Shown here piece after piece: positions 16,663 to 25,206 of a stretch of 64,000 nucleotides of DNA. Source of the DNA: Arenibaculum pallidiluteum (GTDB lineage: Bacteria > Pseudomonadota > Alphaproteobacteria > Azospirillales > Azospirillaceae). The stretch's first letter is position 1. Each line of letters opens with the position of its first letter. The notes under the pieces were generated by a model. It was not told the origin of the DNA and ran no database searches. It saw only the letters and a list, made by a program, of their open reading frames with translations. A program made the position numbers and the translations under genes. Location: contig NZ_JAFIQU010000014.1 of assembly GCF_017355985.1 (NCBI RefSeq), forward strand, positions 100,888-164,887, written 5' to 3'.

Positions 16663-18039
16663 ATGTCCACCCAGGCTCTCGACCAGGCCCGGCCCATTCA
16701 GGCGCCGGGCAGCGTGTCCGACCTCTATCGCGCCGTCTGGCGCTGGCATTTCTATGCGGGGCTGCTCGTCCTGCCCTTCCTGATCATCCTCGCGGCGACG
16801 GGCGCGCTCTATCTCTTCCGCGACGAGATCGACACCCTCGTGCATGCGGACCTGAAGCAGGTCCGGGAGCAGGCCGTTCAGCCGCTGCCGCCCATTGCCC
16901 TGGTGGAGAGGGCGCTGGCGGCGCATCCGGGAACGGCGGTCAAGTTCATGCCGGCGTCATCGCCCGCCAGCTCGGCGGAAGTCACCGTCGCGACGGAGGG
17001 GAATGCGCGGATCGCGGTCTATCTGAACCCCTATGACGGTCGCGTCCTGGGCAGCCTCCCGGACAGGGGGACGGTCATGTGGATCGTGCGCGAGATCCAC
17101 AGCCTCGCCTTTCTCGGGCCGGTGGCCCAGGGCATGATCGAGATCGCGGGCGCCTGGTCGATCATGCTGGTGGGGACCGGCGTCTATCTCTGGTGGCCGC
17201 GCGGCCAGGCCGGCGGCGTGGTCAGCCTGCGCGGCACCCCGCGGCGGCGGGTCTTCTGGCGCGATCTCCATGCCGTGACTGGGGCCTTCGTCGGAGTGGT
17301 CCTCGTCTTCCTCGCGGCGACCGGCATGCCCTGGTCGGTGCTCTGGGGCGCCAAGGTCAACGAATGGGCCAACGGGCAAAACTTCGGGTATCCCGCGGGC
17401 GTCCGGGTCGCCGTGCCGATGTCGGACGAGCACCTGAACCACATCGCCCCGACGACCTGGTCGCTGGAGCAGGCGAAGGTGCCGGAATCGACGCCTCCCG
17501 GATCGACGGCCCCCACGGGCGAGCCGATCGGCCTCGACCGGGCCGTCGCGATCCTCGACGGCCTCGGCCTGCACGCGGGCTACGTCGTCAACCTGCCGCG
17601 CGGCCCGCGCGGGGTCTATACCGGCTCGGTCTACCCCGACGACCTGTCGCGCCAGCGGGTCGTCCATCTCGACCAGTACTCCGGCCGCCCGCTCATCGAC
17701 ATGAGCTATGCCGATTACGGCCCGCTGGGCAGGGGCCTCGAATGGGGCATCAACGTCCATCTCGGACGGGAGTTCGGGCTGGCCAACCAGCTCCTGCTGC
17801 TGGCGGCCTGCCTGGCGATCATCGTCCTTTCGGCCTCGGGGGCGGTCATGTGGTGGAAGCGGCGTCCCCGGGGATCCCTCGGCGTGCCGCCGGCGCCCGC
17901 CGACCGGGCCAAGCTGCGCGGGGTCGTCGCCATCCTGGCGGTCGGCGGCATCGTCTTCCCCCTGGCCGGCCTCTCGCTCGTCGCGATGCTCGCCCTGGAC
18001 CGGCTGGTGACGGCACGCCGCCGGACGCGCACCGCCTGA
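16663..18039 (+). CDS. PepSY-domain transmembrane protein
   Basis: Inner-membrane protein of 458 residues of the PepSY-associated TM (PiuB-like) family. It has an N-terminal membrane helix (about 30-53), PepSY-like periplasmic regions (about 60-125 and 260-345), and further helices near 155-180, 205-225, 370-390 and 420-445. Conserved features are WRWHFYAGLLVLPFLIILA, IVREIHS and WWKRRP. Members are often iron-linked and may act as ferric-siderophore reductases or regulators of metal uptake. ATG 16663 has AAGG about 8 bases upstream. It follows the copper genes after 217 bases. Two hairpins terminate the transcript. Confidence 0.85.
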   Translation: MSTQALDQARPIQAPGSVSDLYRAVWRWHFYAGLLVLPFLIILAATGALYLFRDEIDTLVHADLKQVREQAVQPLPPIALVERALAAHPGTAVKFMPASSPASSAEVTVATEGNARIAVYLNPYDGRVLGSLPDRGTVMWIVREIHSLAFLGPVAQGMIEIAGAWSIMLVGTGVYLWWPRGQAGGVVSLRGTPRRRVFWRDLHAVTGAFVGVVLVFLAATGMPWSVLWGAKVNEWANGQNFGYPAGVRVAVPMSDEHLNHIAPTTWSLEQAKVPESTPPGSTAPTGEPIGLDRAVAILDGLGLHAGYVVNLPRGPRGVYTGSVYPDDLSRQRVVHLDQYSGRPLIDMSYADYGPLGRGLEWGINVHLGREFGLANQLLLLAACLAIIVLSASGAVMWWKRRPRGSLGVPPAPADRAKLRGVVAILAVGGIVFPLAGLSLVAMLALDRLVTARRRTRTA

Positions 18040-18049
18040 GCGGCGGGGA

Positions 18050-18119
18050 GCCGGCGCGCGCTGCGCGCCGGCACGGCGATCACCGGTATCGGCCGGCCTC
18101 GATGGCAGAGGCCGGCCGA
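18050..18119. terminator. Two tandem perfect hairpins
   Basis: Hairpin 1: 10-bp stem, 18050-18059 with 18063-18072. Hairpin 2: 12-bp stem, 18089-18100 with 18108-18119. They lie between the PepSY gene (+, ends 18039) and the VapB gene (-, ends 18207), and fit a bidirectional terminator. No clear T-tract. Confidence 0.6.
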
Positions 18120-18206
18120 CGCTGCCGGCACAAAGCGCAGCCCACTCATACGACGGTGTTCGGCCGCTGCCGGTGGCTCGAACGGGCCTGCGGAGGAGTC
18201 CAGCCT

Positions 18207-18434
18207 CTAGCAGAACGGCTCACGCTTCTGCGCTGCTGGCTGCGAGCGTTCGGGCATCCCGATCCCGGGCCGATCGAAGAAGTCGTCCCAGAGAGCATCG
18301 GCCGGCACGATGACTCGCCGGCTACCCTCGCGCAGGATCACGACTTCCTTGATGCCCTTCGGAAAGAACACGTCCTTCGGCAGGCTCACCGCTTGGCGGC
18401 GGTTTGACTGAAACAAGGTCGTTCGGACCGCCAT
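18207..18434 (-). CDS. vapB: VapB-type antitoxin (AbrB/SpoVT-like), without VapC
   Basis: Antitoxin-like protein of 75 residues. The N-terminal swapped-hairpin DNA-binding domain reads RTTLFQSNRRQAVSLPKDV, followed by the VapB-type IVPADALWDDFFDRPG, which normally covers the toxin's active site. ATG 18434 has GAGAGG upstream. A vapC PIN-domain gene normally follows by a few bases, but the 167 bases downstream hold only hairpins and the end of another gene. It may be a solitary antitoxin, a chromosomal anti-addiction copy, or partner of a distant toxin. Confidence 0.85.
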   Translation of the reverse strand: MAVRTTLFQSNRRQAVSLPKDVFFPKGIKEVVILREGSRRVIVPADALWDDFFDRPGIGMPERSQPAAQKREPFC

Positions 18435-18545
18435 ACGGCACCTCTCGAGGCTTGTATGGCCGGCACATTCCGTGCCGGGGACGCACTGCGGCATCCAGAG
18501 TTACCACGCGTTCCAATGGGGCATCGCCGCCGCAATCCATCGCCC

Positions 18546-19298
18546 CTATCCACCGAAGCGCTCGGTCCGGATCGTGGCGGGGTCGAGGCCGAGATCGAGG
18601 AGAGGGGCGGTGACGGCCTCGACGAACGGGTTCGCCCCGCAGACGAAGGTCAGGCGGGGGGGACCGCCGAGGCGGGCGAGCGCGTCCCCGAGCATGGCGG
18701 CATCGACGCGCCGGCCGGCATCCTGCGGCCGGCGTGGCCGGTCCCGGGAAAGGGCGAGCACGAGATCGAAACCGGCTTCGGCCTCGTCGCGCCGCAGCAG
18801 CTCGTCGCGGGCGATGAGGTCGTCCCAGCCGCGGGCCGCGTAGAGGAGCAGCGCCGGCACGTCCGGCGCCGCGAGCGCGCGATGGCGCAGGATCGACAGG
18901 AGCGGGGCCACGCCCGAGCCGCCGCCGACCAGCAGGAGCGGCCCACCATCGGACGCCTGCCAGGCGAAGTGTCCGCCGAAAGGGCCCCGGATCTCGATGG
19001 CGTCGCCCGCCTCGGCGACATCATGGAAGTACGGGGAGACCTCGCCGTCGTCGAGCCGTTCGACCACCAGCTCGTAGACGCCCTCCTCGGCCGGCGCCGA
19101 GGCGACGGAGTAGCTGCGCTGGGCTTGATAGCCGTCGGGGGCCGTCAGGCGGATGTCGAGGTGCTGGCCCGGCGTGAAGGGACGCCAGTGCTGAGGGCGC
19201 AGGAAAAGGCTGCGGACGCGCGCGGTCTGCTGCGCAATCCGCTCGATCACCGCCTCCTGCCAGGGCACGGGACGGCCGGCATCCGCCGCGGCGTCCAC
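18546..19298 (-). CDS. Ferredoxin-NADP reductase-like FAD/NAD(P) oxidoreductase
   Basis: Flavin reductase of 250 residues. FAD domain (about 15-105) with RSYSVASAP (FAD-binding RxYS) and IEIRGPFGGHFAW; NAD(P) domain (about 115-245) with LLLVGGGSGVAPLLSILRH and late CGANPFVEAV and RTERFGG. It lacks a [2Fe-2S] domain. The start is GTG 19298, two bases after the stop of the sulfite-oxidase-like gene, so the pair is an operon. Similar pairs suggest this protein feeds or takes electrons from the molybdenum enzyme. Substrate is unknown. Confidence 0.88.
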   Translation of the reverse strand: MDAAADAGRPVPWQEAVIERIAQQTARVRSLFLRPQHWRPFTPGQHLDIRLTAPDGYQAQRSYSVASAPAEEGVYELVVERLDDGEVSPYFHDVAEAGDAIEIRGPFGGHFAWQASDGGPLLLVGGGSGVAPLLSILRHRALAAPDVPALLLYAARGWDDLIARDELLRRDEAEAGFDLVLALSRDRPRRPQDAGRRVDAAMLGDALARLGGPPRLTFVCGANPFVEAVTAPLLDLGLDPATIRTERFGG

Positions 19299-19300
19299 CC

Positions 19301-19906
19301 TCAGTCGCCCGAGAAGCGCTGCTCGCGCCAGGGATCGCCGTAGATGTGATAGCCCCGCAGCTCCCAGAAGCCGGGCTCATCGCGTTCCGTGAACTGCAGG
19401 CCGTTGATCCACTTGGCCGATTTCCAGAAGTAGAGATGCGGCACGAGGAGCCGCGCCGGGCCTCCATGATCGGGAGTAAGCGGCCTGCCGTCGTAATGGG
19501 TCGCGACCATCGCCCTGCCGCCGACGAGATCGGCCACGGGCACGTTGGTCGCGTAGCCGTCGAAGGAATGGGCAAGGGTGAAGGGCGTCGGGGGCTCGAT
19601 CCCCGCATCGGTGAGGAGGTCGTCGACGAGCACGCCCTGCCAGGGCGTGTCGAGCTTCGACCATTTCGTGACGCAGTGGATGTCCCTGGTGACGCTGGTC
19701 TGGGGCAGGGCGTTGAACGCCTCCCAGGTCCAGCGCTTCACCGGCCGCGGGCCGACCTTCAGCGTAAACGACCAGTCCTCCAGCGACACCCGCGGGGTCG
19801 GGCCGGCCGAGAGCACGGGGAAGTCCGCGGTGAGCGACTGGCCCGGGGGAATGCGGTCCGCCACCTCCGATGCGGGCCTACGGCCGGTGAAGCCTCGCGT
19901 GACCAT
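19301..19906 (-). CDS. Sulfite oxidase-like molybdopterin oxidoreductase
   Basis: Protein of 201 residues with the sulfite-oxidase Moco fold. Molybdenum ligand Cys78 lies in DIHCVTKWSKLDTPWQGV, and the pterin-binding core continues with FDGYATNVPV, YDGRPLTPDHGGPARLLVP and YFWKSAKWINGL. It is short, without heme or dimerisation domain and without an obvious Tat signal, so it resembles the cytoplasmic SorA/YedY-like single-domain group. It is co-transcribed with a flavin reductase, its likely electron partner. Natural substrate unknown; methionine or other S-oxides are possibilities from YedY. Confidence 0.88.
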   Translation of the reverse strand: MVTRGFTGRRPASEVADRIPPGQSLTADFPVLSAGPTPRVSLEDWSFTLKVGPRPVKRWTWEAFNALPQTSVTRDIHCVTKWSKLDTPWQGVLVDDLLTDAGIEPPTPFTLAHSFDGYATNVPVADLVGGRAMVATHYDGRPLTPDHGGPARLLVPHLYFWKSAKWINGLQFTERDEPGFWELRGYHIYGDPWREQRFSGD

Positions 19907-20041
19907 GGGACGCCTCCGTGCTTCGTCACGTGCGAATTGAGGATCGATCGCCGGACTCTACCATCAACGCGGGCGAGCGGGCGATCCGTCCGACGGAGTT
20001 GCTCCCGGTCACCGATGCGTGGGTCGCGGCGGTCCGCCCGT

Positions 20042-20230
20042 CTACCCGGCCTCGTCCGGCGACGCGTCGCGCGGCCAGTGGCGGCGGAGCTTGGCCGCGC
20101 AGACGACGAGCGGGACGGACAGGGCGAACCAGCAGATCCCGTGCCAGTACCCATCGCCGAGGATGGCCGCGACGAGGCCGAGGAGGGACAGCACGGCGAG
20201 CGCCGTGGGCATGAGCCAGACGCCGCTCAT
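20042..20230 (-). CDS. Small membrane protein
   Basis: Protein of 62 residues with two membrane helices (about 7-27 and 30-45) and a short basic C-terminal tail (KLRRHW). The ATG overlaps the stop of the PepSY gene (20227-20230), so it is translated with it. No family is recognised, but small two-helix proteins are often found beside PepSY genes of iron-uptake loci. Confidence 0.65.
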   Translation of the reverse strand: MSGVWLMPTALAVLSLLGLVAAILGDGYWHGICWFALSVPLVVCAAKLRRHWPRDASPDEAG

Positions 20231-21366
20231 GCCTGGCTCTCCGATGCGCCGCGCGCTGGGCTCCCGATCGGGGCCCGCCGCGTGCGCGGACGCTTCAGCC
20301 AGGCCACGAAGCCGGTGACCGTCACCGCCCCGACGATCACCGTGAAGAGCGCCCAGATGATCTGCAGCGGCAGGCCGCCGTAGTCGCCGAAATGGAAGGG
20401 CCCGGAGAACAGCAGCGCCGTGACGTACCAGGGCATGTCCGCCTTCTCGACCACGGCACCCGACCGGGCGTCGACCATGGCGACGCTGAGGATCTTCTCG
20501 GTGAGCTCGGTATGGCCGCGCACCATCACGCTGAAATGACGATCGCTGGAATAGGTGGTGCCGGGATAGGCGACGAAGGCGAGGTCCTTGCCGGGAAAGG
20601 CCGCCAGGCCCGCCTCGGCCGCCGCGTCGACGGTGATGGTCGCGCCGTCCATGGGGCCGGTGTGGCGGCCGGACATCGCGGCCAGCTCCGTCGCCTGCCA
20701 GTAGCCGATGATCAGGGGCGAGAAGGAGAGGATCGCTCCCGTCAGGCCGACCACGAAGGCCCAGACCAGGGTGGCGATCCCGAAGAGGTTGTGGAGGTCG
20801 ATGTTGCTGATGCGCACCCCGCGGCCGAAGCGCAGGATCCCGAAGGCCAGCTTCTTCATGAAGGGCCCGTAGACGACCAGCCCGCTGACGGTGCTCGCGA
20901 CGAACAGCAGGCCCATGACGCCGACGAACATCTGCCCGGCGAAGCCGGTGAACAGATCGACATGCAGCTTGAGAAAGAAGCCCGTCAGGGACTCCTCAGG
21001 CGGCTTCACCACCTGCGTCGCACCGGTGTAGCCGTTCAGCGCCACCCAGCGCCCGTCCTGGAAATCCCGGACGCCCGGAGCGCTGACGAAGACGTAGGTG
21101 AGGCCCGGCTCCTCGGGATCGAGCGAGACGAACTTGGGAAGAAGCGACGGGTCGGTTGCCTGCGCGGCGTCGGCCAGCGCACGCAGGGGCAGGCGGGGCT
21201 GCCCCTCCGCTGCGGTGGCGTCGAAATCGTCGCCCATGAGGTGTTCGATCTCGTGGTGGAACACCAGGATCAGCCCGGTGACGCAGAGCACGAGCAGGTT
21301 CAGGGAGCAGACGAGGCTGGTCCAGCGATGGACGAGGCGCCAGCCACGCAGGGTTCCAGGGGTCAT
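20227..21366 (-). CDS. PepSY-domain transmembrane protein, iron-linked
   Basis: Inner-membrane protein of 379 residues. N-terminal helix (VHRWTSLVCSLNLLVLCVTG, about 13-35), PepSY region (about 55-125), then helices at about 145-165, 190-215 and 335-360; IDLHNLFGIATLVWAFVVGLTG is typical of the PepSY-TM family. It starts 37 bases after the TonB-dependent receptor and overlaps the next small gene, so the three form one operon. A job in ferric-siderophore reduction in the inner membrane is the usual proposal and is inference here. Confidence 0.85.
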   Translation of the reverse strand: MTPGTLRGWRLVHRWTSLVCSLNLLVLCVTGLILVFHHEIEHLMGDDFDATAAEGQPRLPLRALADAAQATDPSLLPKFVSLDPEEPGLTYVFVSAPGVRDFQDGRWVALNGYTGATQVVKPPEESLTGFFLKLHVDLFTGFAGQMFVGVMGLLFVASTVSGLVVYGPFMKKLAFGILRFGRGVRISNIDLHNLFGIATLVWAFVVGLTGAILSFSPLIIGYWQATELAAMSGRHTGPMDGATITVDAAAEAGLAAFPGKDLAFVAYPGTTYSSDRHFSVMVRGHTELTEKILSVAMVDARSGAVVEKADMPWYVTALLFSGPFHFGDYGGLPLQIIWALFTVIVGAVTVTGFVAWLKRPRTRRAPIGSPARGASESQA

Positions 21367-21403
21367 GGCGGTGGTCCTTGCTTGGGGTGGAGCGGGGAAG
21401 CCG

Positions 21404-23572
21404 TCACCAGCGATAGCGCAGCCCGGCGGTCACCGTCCGCTCGTAGCCATAGGCGCACCAGTCGCCGAAATAGCAGGAGGCCACATGCTCGTTGTTGAGC
21501 AGGTTCTTGGCATTCAGCGCGACCTCGGCCCCCACGAGCTTCGGCGAGAGCAAGCCGAGATCGTAGGAGAGCGCCGCGTCGACCAGCGTGAAGGACGGCA
21601 CCTTGAAGGTGTTCGCGTCATTCGTCGTGCTGCCGGTGTAGCGCAGGCCGCCGCCGATGCTCAGCCCGCCGAGCGCCGAGCCCTCGGGCATCCGGTACAT
21701 GGCCCAGCCGGAGGCCTGGTGGCGCGGCACCGCCGCCAGCCGCTTGCCTTCCAGCCCGCCGTTGTCGCGGGTGTACTCGGTGTCGAGGTAGGTGTAGGTG
21801 CCGATGAGGTCGAGCCCCTGGGTCAGTCCCACCCGGGCCTCGAGCTCCACGCCGCGCGAGCGCGCCTCGCCGGTCTGGACCGAGAAGCCGGGATGGTCGG
21901 GATCGGCCGTCGTGAGGTTGCTGCGGGTGATCTCGAAGACGGCTGCCGTGAACAGGCTGTTGAGCCCCGGCGGCTGGTACTTGACGCCGATCTCGTATTG
22001 GGTGCCCTCCTCGGGCTCGAAGAGCCTGCCCGAGAAATCGGTCCCGCTCTGCGGCGTGAAGGACTGGGCGTAGCTGGCATAGGGTGCGATGCCGTTGTCG
22101 AAGACATAGGTCAAGCCGGCGCGGCCGGTCAGCGCCTCGTCGGACTGGCGGGTCGTGCCGAGTTCGTTGGTCCTCTTGGTCCTGACCCAGTCACTGCGGC
22201 CCGCGAGCGTCAGGATGAAGCGGTCGAGCCGAAGCTGGTCCTGCAAGTAGAGCCCGTACTGGTTGCCCTCGACATCCGTCCGGTTGGTCGGCGGCGGCGT
22301 GACGTCGATCCCGTAGACCGGCTCGAAGATGTCGAGCGACGGCGCGACGCCGAAGCCGGGCGCATAGTTGGCGTCCAGCCGTTGATAGTCGAAGCCGGCG
22401 AGCACTGTGTGCCGGACGGCACCCGTCGAGAAGCGCCCCTCGACCTGGTTGTCCAGGGCGTAGGAATCCCCCTCCTCGCGCGAGGTGGCGATGCCGCGGA
22501 ACAGCGTCCGATTGTCGGGAGCCAGCCCGTTGGCATAGATGCTGTCATAGGCGACCTCGTTGTGCAGCCAGCGGCCGTTCAGGCGGACGCTCAGCGCGTC
22601 GTTGAGGCGCTTGTCGAAGGCATAGCCCAGCGAGGACATGCGGCGGTCGAATTTCTCGAAATTCGGGTCGCCGTCGTAGAAATCGACGGGGATCTTGCCG
22701 AGCGGGTTCTCGAGCACCGTGCCCTGCGGCGGGACGCCGCCATAGGAATTGCCCTCGGGGTCCCGCTGGTAGAGACCGAGGAGCGTCAGGCTGGTGTCGG
22801 CGTCGGGGCGCCAGGTGAAGGACGGCGCGATGGCGACCCGCTCGTTCTCGGTCATCCGGATCTGGCCGTCCTCGCTGAGGCCGACGGCGGTGAAGCGGTA
22901 GAGGAACCGGCCGCCCGCATCGATGGGCCCCGAGAAATCGGCGGTGCCGCGCAGGTGGTGGTTGTTGCCGATCTCGATCCCGACCTCGTTCTGGGGCGTG
23001 GCCGTCGGGCGCTTGCTGACCTGGTTGATCAGGCCGCCGGCCGGCGACTGGCCATAGAGGACGGAGGACGGTCCCTTCAGGACCTCGATCCGCTCCATCA
23101 GGAAGGGATCGAGCTGCGGCGCGGCGTACCAGATATCCTCGAGCTTGAGCCCGTTCCAGTAGGTGTCGGCGTCGAAGCCCCGGATCTTCAGCTGGTCGTA
23201 GCGGGTCGCGACGGCGCCGCGGGTCTCGGGCGTCACGCCCGCCGTGTAGCGCACCACCTGGTTCAGGGTCTGCGCGTTCTGGTCCCGGATCTGGTCGGCC
23301 GGGATGATCGAGACGGATTGCGGGGTCTCGAGCACGGGGGTGTCGGTCTTGGTGCCGGTCGCCTGCTGGTTGGCGACATAGCCCGTCACGGGCGACAGCG
23401 CCGTCTCGCCCTGGCCGGTCACCGTCAGGGTCGGCAGCTCGATCGCCTTCTCCGGCGCGCCGGCGGCGGCGTCCTGCGTATGGCCCGGACCGGGCGTGAA
23501 GACCCCGGCCAGCACGACGGCACCCAGCGCGCCCCTCCGAATCAGCTTGCCTTCCCCTGCCCCTGACCGCAT
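21404..23572 (-). CDS. TonB-dependent siderophore receptor (FhuA/FpvA-like)
   Basis: Outer-membrane receptor of 722 residues. A signal peptide (about 1-32) is followed by a short segment with LPTLTVTGQ that may be the TonB box, the plug domain (about 65-190: ETPQSVSIIPADQIRDQ, RIEVLKGPSSVLYGQSPAGG, INQVSKRP) and a 22-strand barrel ending in the aromatic C-terminus RYRW. Plug motifs are those of the siderophore-receptor subfamily. GGAGG precedes ATG 23572. Two Fur-box-like palindromes lie upstream, and PepSY genes follow. Hydroxamate-type ligand is likely but unproven. Confidence 0.92.
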   Translation of the reverse strand: MRSGAGEGKLIRRGALGAVVLAGVFTPGPGHTQDAAAGAPEKAIELPTLTVTGQGETALSPVTGYVANQQATGTKTDTPVLETPQSVSIIPADQIRDQNAQTLNQVVRYTAGVTPETRGAVATRYDQLKIRGFDADTYWNGLKLEDIWYAAPQLDPFLMERIEVLKGPSSVLYGQSPAGGLINQVSKRPTATPQNEVGIEIGNNHHLRGTADFSGPIDAGGRFLYRFTAVGLSEDGQIRMTENERVAIAPSFTWRPDADTSLTLLGLYQRDPEGNSYGGVPPQGTVLENPLGKIPVDFYDGDPNFEKFDRRMSSLGYAFDKRLNDALSVRLNGRWLHNEVAYDSIYANGLAPDNRTLFRGIATSREEGDSYALDNQVEGRFSTGAVRHTVLAGFDYQRLDANYAPGFGVAPSLDIFEPVYGIDVTPPPTNRTDVEGNQYGLYLQDQLRLDRFILTLAGRSDWVRTKRTNELGTTRQSDEALTGRAGLTYVFDNGIAPYASYAQSFTPQSGTDFSGRLFEPEEGTQYEIGVKYQPPGLNSLFTAAVFEITRSNLTTADPDHPGFSVQTGEARSRGVELEARVGLTQGLDLIGTYTYLDTEYTRDNGGLEGKRLAAVPRHQASGWAMYRMPEGSALGGLSIGGGLRYTGSTTNDANTFKVPSFTLVDAALSYDLGLLSPKLVGAEVALNAKNLLNNEHVASCYFGDWCAYGYERTVTAGLRYRW

Positions 23573-23588
23573 ATCGCCTCCGGTTTAA

Positions 23589-23607
23589 GCGAATGAGAAT
23601 TGTTCGC
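23589..23607. promoter_or_regulatory. Fur-box candidate 1
   Basis: GCGAATGAGAATTGTTCGC is 19 bp with arms GCGAA-N9-TTCGC and the TGAGAAT core common in Fur-type sites. It starts 17 bases upstream of the receptor ATG, where bound Fur would block transcription or initiation. Confidence 0.55.
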
Positions 23608-23621
23608 GTTGCAAGGCTACT

Positions 23622-23640
23622 AATGCAAATAACTCGCATT
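23622..23640. promoter_or_regulatory. Fur-box candidate 2
   Basis: AATGCAAATAACTCGCATT is 19 bp with arms AATGC-N9-GCATT. It lies 33 bases (centre to centre) from box 1, so two Fur dimers could bind about three helical turns apart. Confidence 0.55.
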
Positions 23641-23914
23641 AGCAATATGCTGCGCCGCGGATACTCCCTTCGACTTGGCCGACGCCCATGCGGCGTGCGG
23701 GGCCCGGGCCGCGGCCCGCGGGACGAAACCGCAGGGATTGGGCGGCAGGAGGCGCGTACCGGCATGGCCTGCCGGTCACCTGGCCAGCCGGTCCCTGGAG
23801 CATCCCGGCCGTCCGGGACACTGGGCGCGCGGCAAGGTCTGCAGTTCCGGATCCTGGCGCAGGCGGCGGAGTGATCGCGATGCGGGCGGGGTCGGACGGA
23901 GCGCCGGGGGCGTT

Positions 23915-25024
23915 CTACGGCGCTGGCTGCCCCTCCCGGTGTCGGGCGAGATAGACGCGGTCGTCGGCCGTCGAGAACAGCACGGCGAAGACGATGCCCA
24001 GGGCCACGCCGAGGATCGACTCGAGCGCTCGCTCCACCGGCATGCCGACCGCAGTGGCCGGTGCCGCGATGTAGGTCATGATCAGCGCCATGGGGGTCAC
24101 GGTGATCTGACCGAGGGCGTAGTTGTAGCCGATCACCACTTCCGTGACGAACTGGAACAGGACGACCGCGGCGATCAGCCCCCACAGCGGCAGGTCCTGC
24201 GCCAGCACCGCCCAGGCGAGGAAGACGCCGACCAGTGTCCCCGCCATGCGCTGCAGGGCCCGGCTCATGGTCACATGCAGATGCGCCCCTTGCAGGACGG
24301 CCAGGGCGCCGATGGCGGCCCAGGAGGGATGCGGCCATCCGGCCGCCTGCGCAATCAGCGCCGCCGCCGCGGTCCCGGCCGCGATGCGGCCGGCCGCGAT
24401 CACCTCGTGGCGGAAGGGCCGGTGCGGTGCCTGCGGCAGGACCAGCACCTCAAGCTCGGCGGAGCGCAGCCGGTCGGTGATCCGGCAGACCACCCAGGCC
24501 ACGGCGCCGCCCGCGGCGGCGGCGAGGGTCTGCTCGGCCGCTGCGTGCCAGGAGGCGACCGGGCCCAGGGCGCCAGCCGACGCGAAGGTGACGATGATGG
24601 GCCCGGGCCCGCCGAGCCGCCAATGGGCGATGGCAAGCGTGGCACCTCCGGCAATGAGGGCGAGGAGCAGCAGCCGCTCCACCGGCGACGCCCCGGCCGA
24701 GGAGGCCAGAGACTGCAGGAGCACGCCGCCCGTCAGCAGCGCCGCGCAGATCGTCACGATCGTCATGCGTCGCTGCACGGGCGCGTAGCGGCCGAACAGG
24801 GATGCCAGCGCCCCCAGCGCCGGAAACGCGATCAGGTGCTGCCACGGGGTCGCGCAGATCAGCAGCGTCGCAGCCAGCGCGGACAGCGCCGCCTGCCCCC
24901 CGGCGATCAGCGCGATGCGCAGGGACGGCTGGGGCGTGAGGGCTATCACCTCGCACAACTGGCGCAGCGTCACCAGATGGCGCGCCGTCCTCCTCCGGGA
25001 GATGTCGTTCATCGTGTCGTCCAT
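23915..25024 (-). CDS. FUSC family membrane protein
   Basis: Inner-membrane protein of about 369 residues with two sets of five to six helices, as in FUSC (fusaric acid/aromatic acid efflux AaeB-like) proteins; RFPALGALASLF-type loops (LIAFPALGALASLFGR) and the second-half SWAAIGALAVLQGAH are visible. The C-terminal soluble domain of AaeB is missing, so it is a short family member. The start is uncertain: ATG 25033, 25024 and 25012 are all possible and none has a strong ribosome site. A membrane-fusion partner is not adjacent. Substrate unknown. Confidence 0.8.
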   Translation of the reverse strand: MDDTMNDISRRRTARHLVTLRQLCEVIALTPQPSLRIALIAGGQAALSALAATLLICATPWQHLIAFPALGALASLFGRYAPVQRRMTIVTICAALLTGGVLLQSLASSAGASPVERLLLLALIAGGATLAIAHWRLGGPGPIIVTFASAGALGPVASWHAAAEQTLAAAAGGAVAWVVCRITDRLRSAELEVLVLPQAPHRPFRHEVIAAGRIAAGTAAAALIAQAAGWPHPSWAAIGALAVLQGAHLHVTMSRALQRMAGTLVGVFLAWAVLAQDLPLWGLIAAVVLFQFVTEVVIGYNYALGQITVTPMALIMTYIAAPATAVGMPVERALESILGVALGIVFAVLFSTADDRVYLARHREGQPAP

Positions 25025-25206
25025 CGCGCACATGACCGCGTCCACAGCGGCGTGCCGAGGTAACCGCCGCAGGGCCGGTCTCGGCACGGCGGTGCGGGAC
25101 GGCGAATGCGTTCACACGCGGGTCGTTGCGCCCGCTGGCGCGTTCCCATGGTGGCTGATTGCACGGATGCGCCGGTGCGGTGCTTCCCGCGCGGAGGAGC
25201 GTGGCC

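Larger units (their letters stand above)
23573..23914. other. Intergenic region with iron-responsive control sites
   Basis: This 342-base gap lies upstream of the TonB receptor and downstream of the FUSC gene. The first 80 bases are AT-rich for this genome and carry two Fur-box candidates. I see no supported gene in the rest. Confidence 0.5.

Noticed and set aside
18040..18206. Truncated vapC after vapB
   Set aside because: No PIN-domain residues in any frame; the stretch is filled by two hairpins.
21098..23566. Very long plus-strand frame opposite the TonB receptor
   Set aside because: It is antisense to a receptor with complete family motifs, has no ribosome site or family match, and long antisense frames are expected at this GC content.
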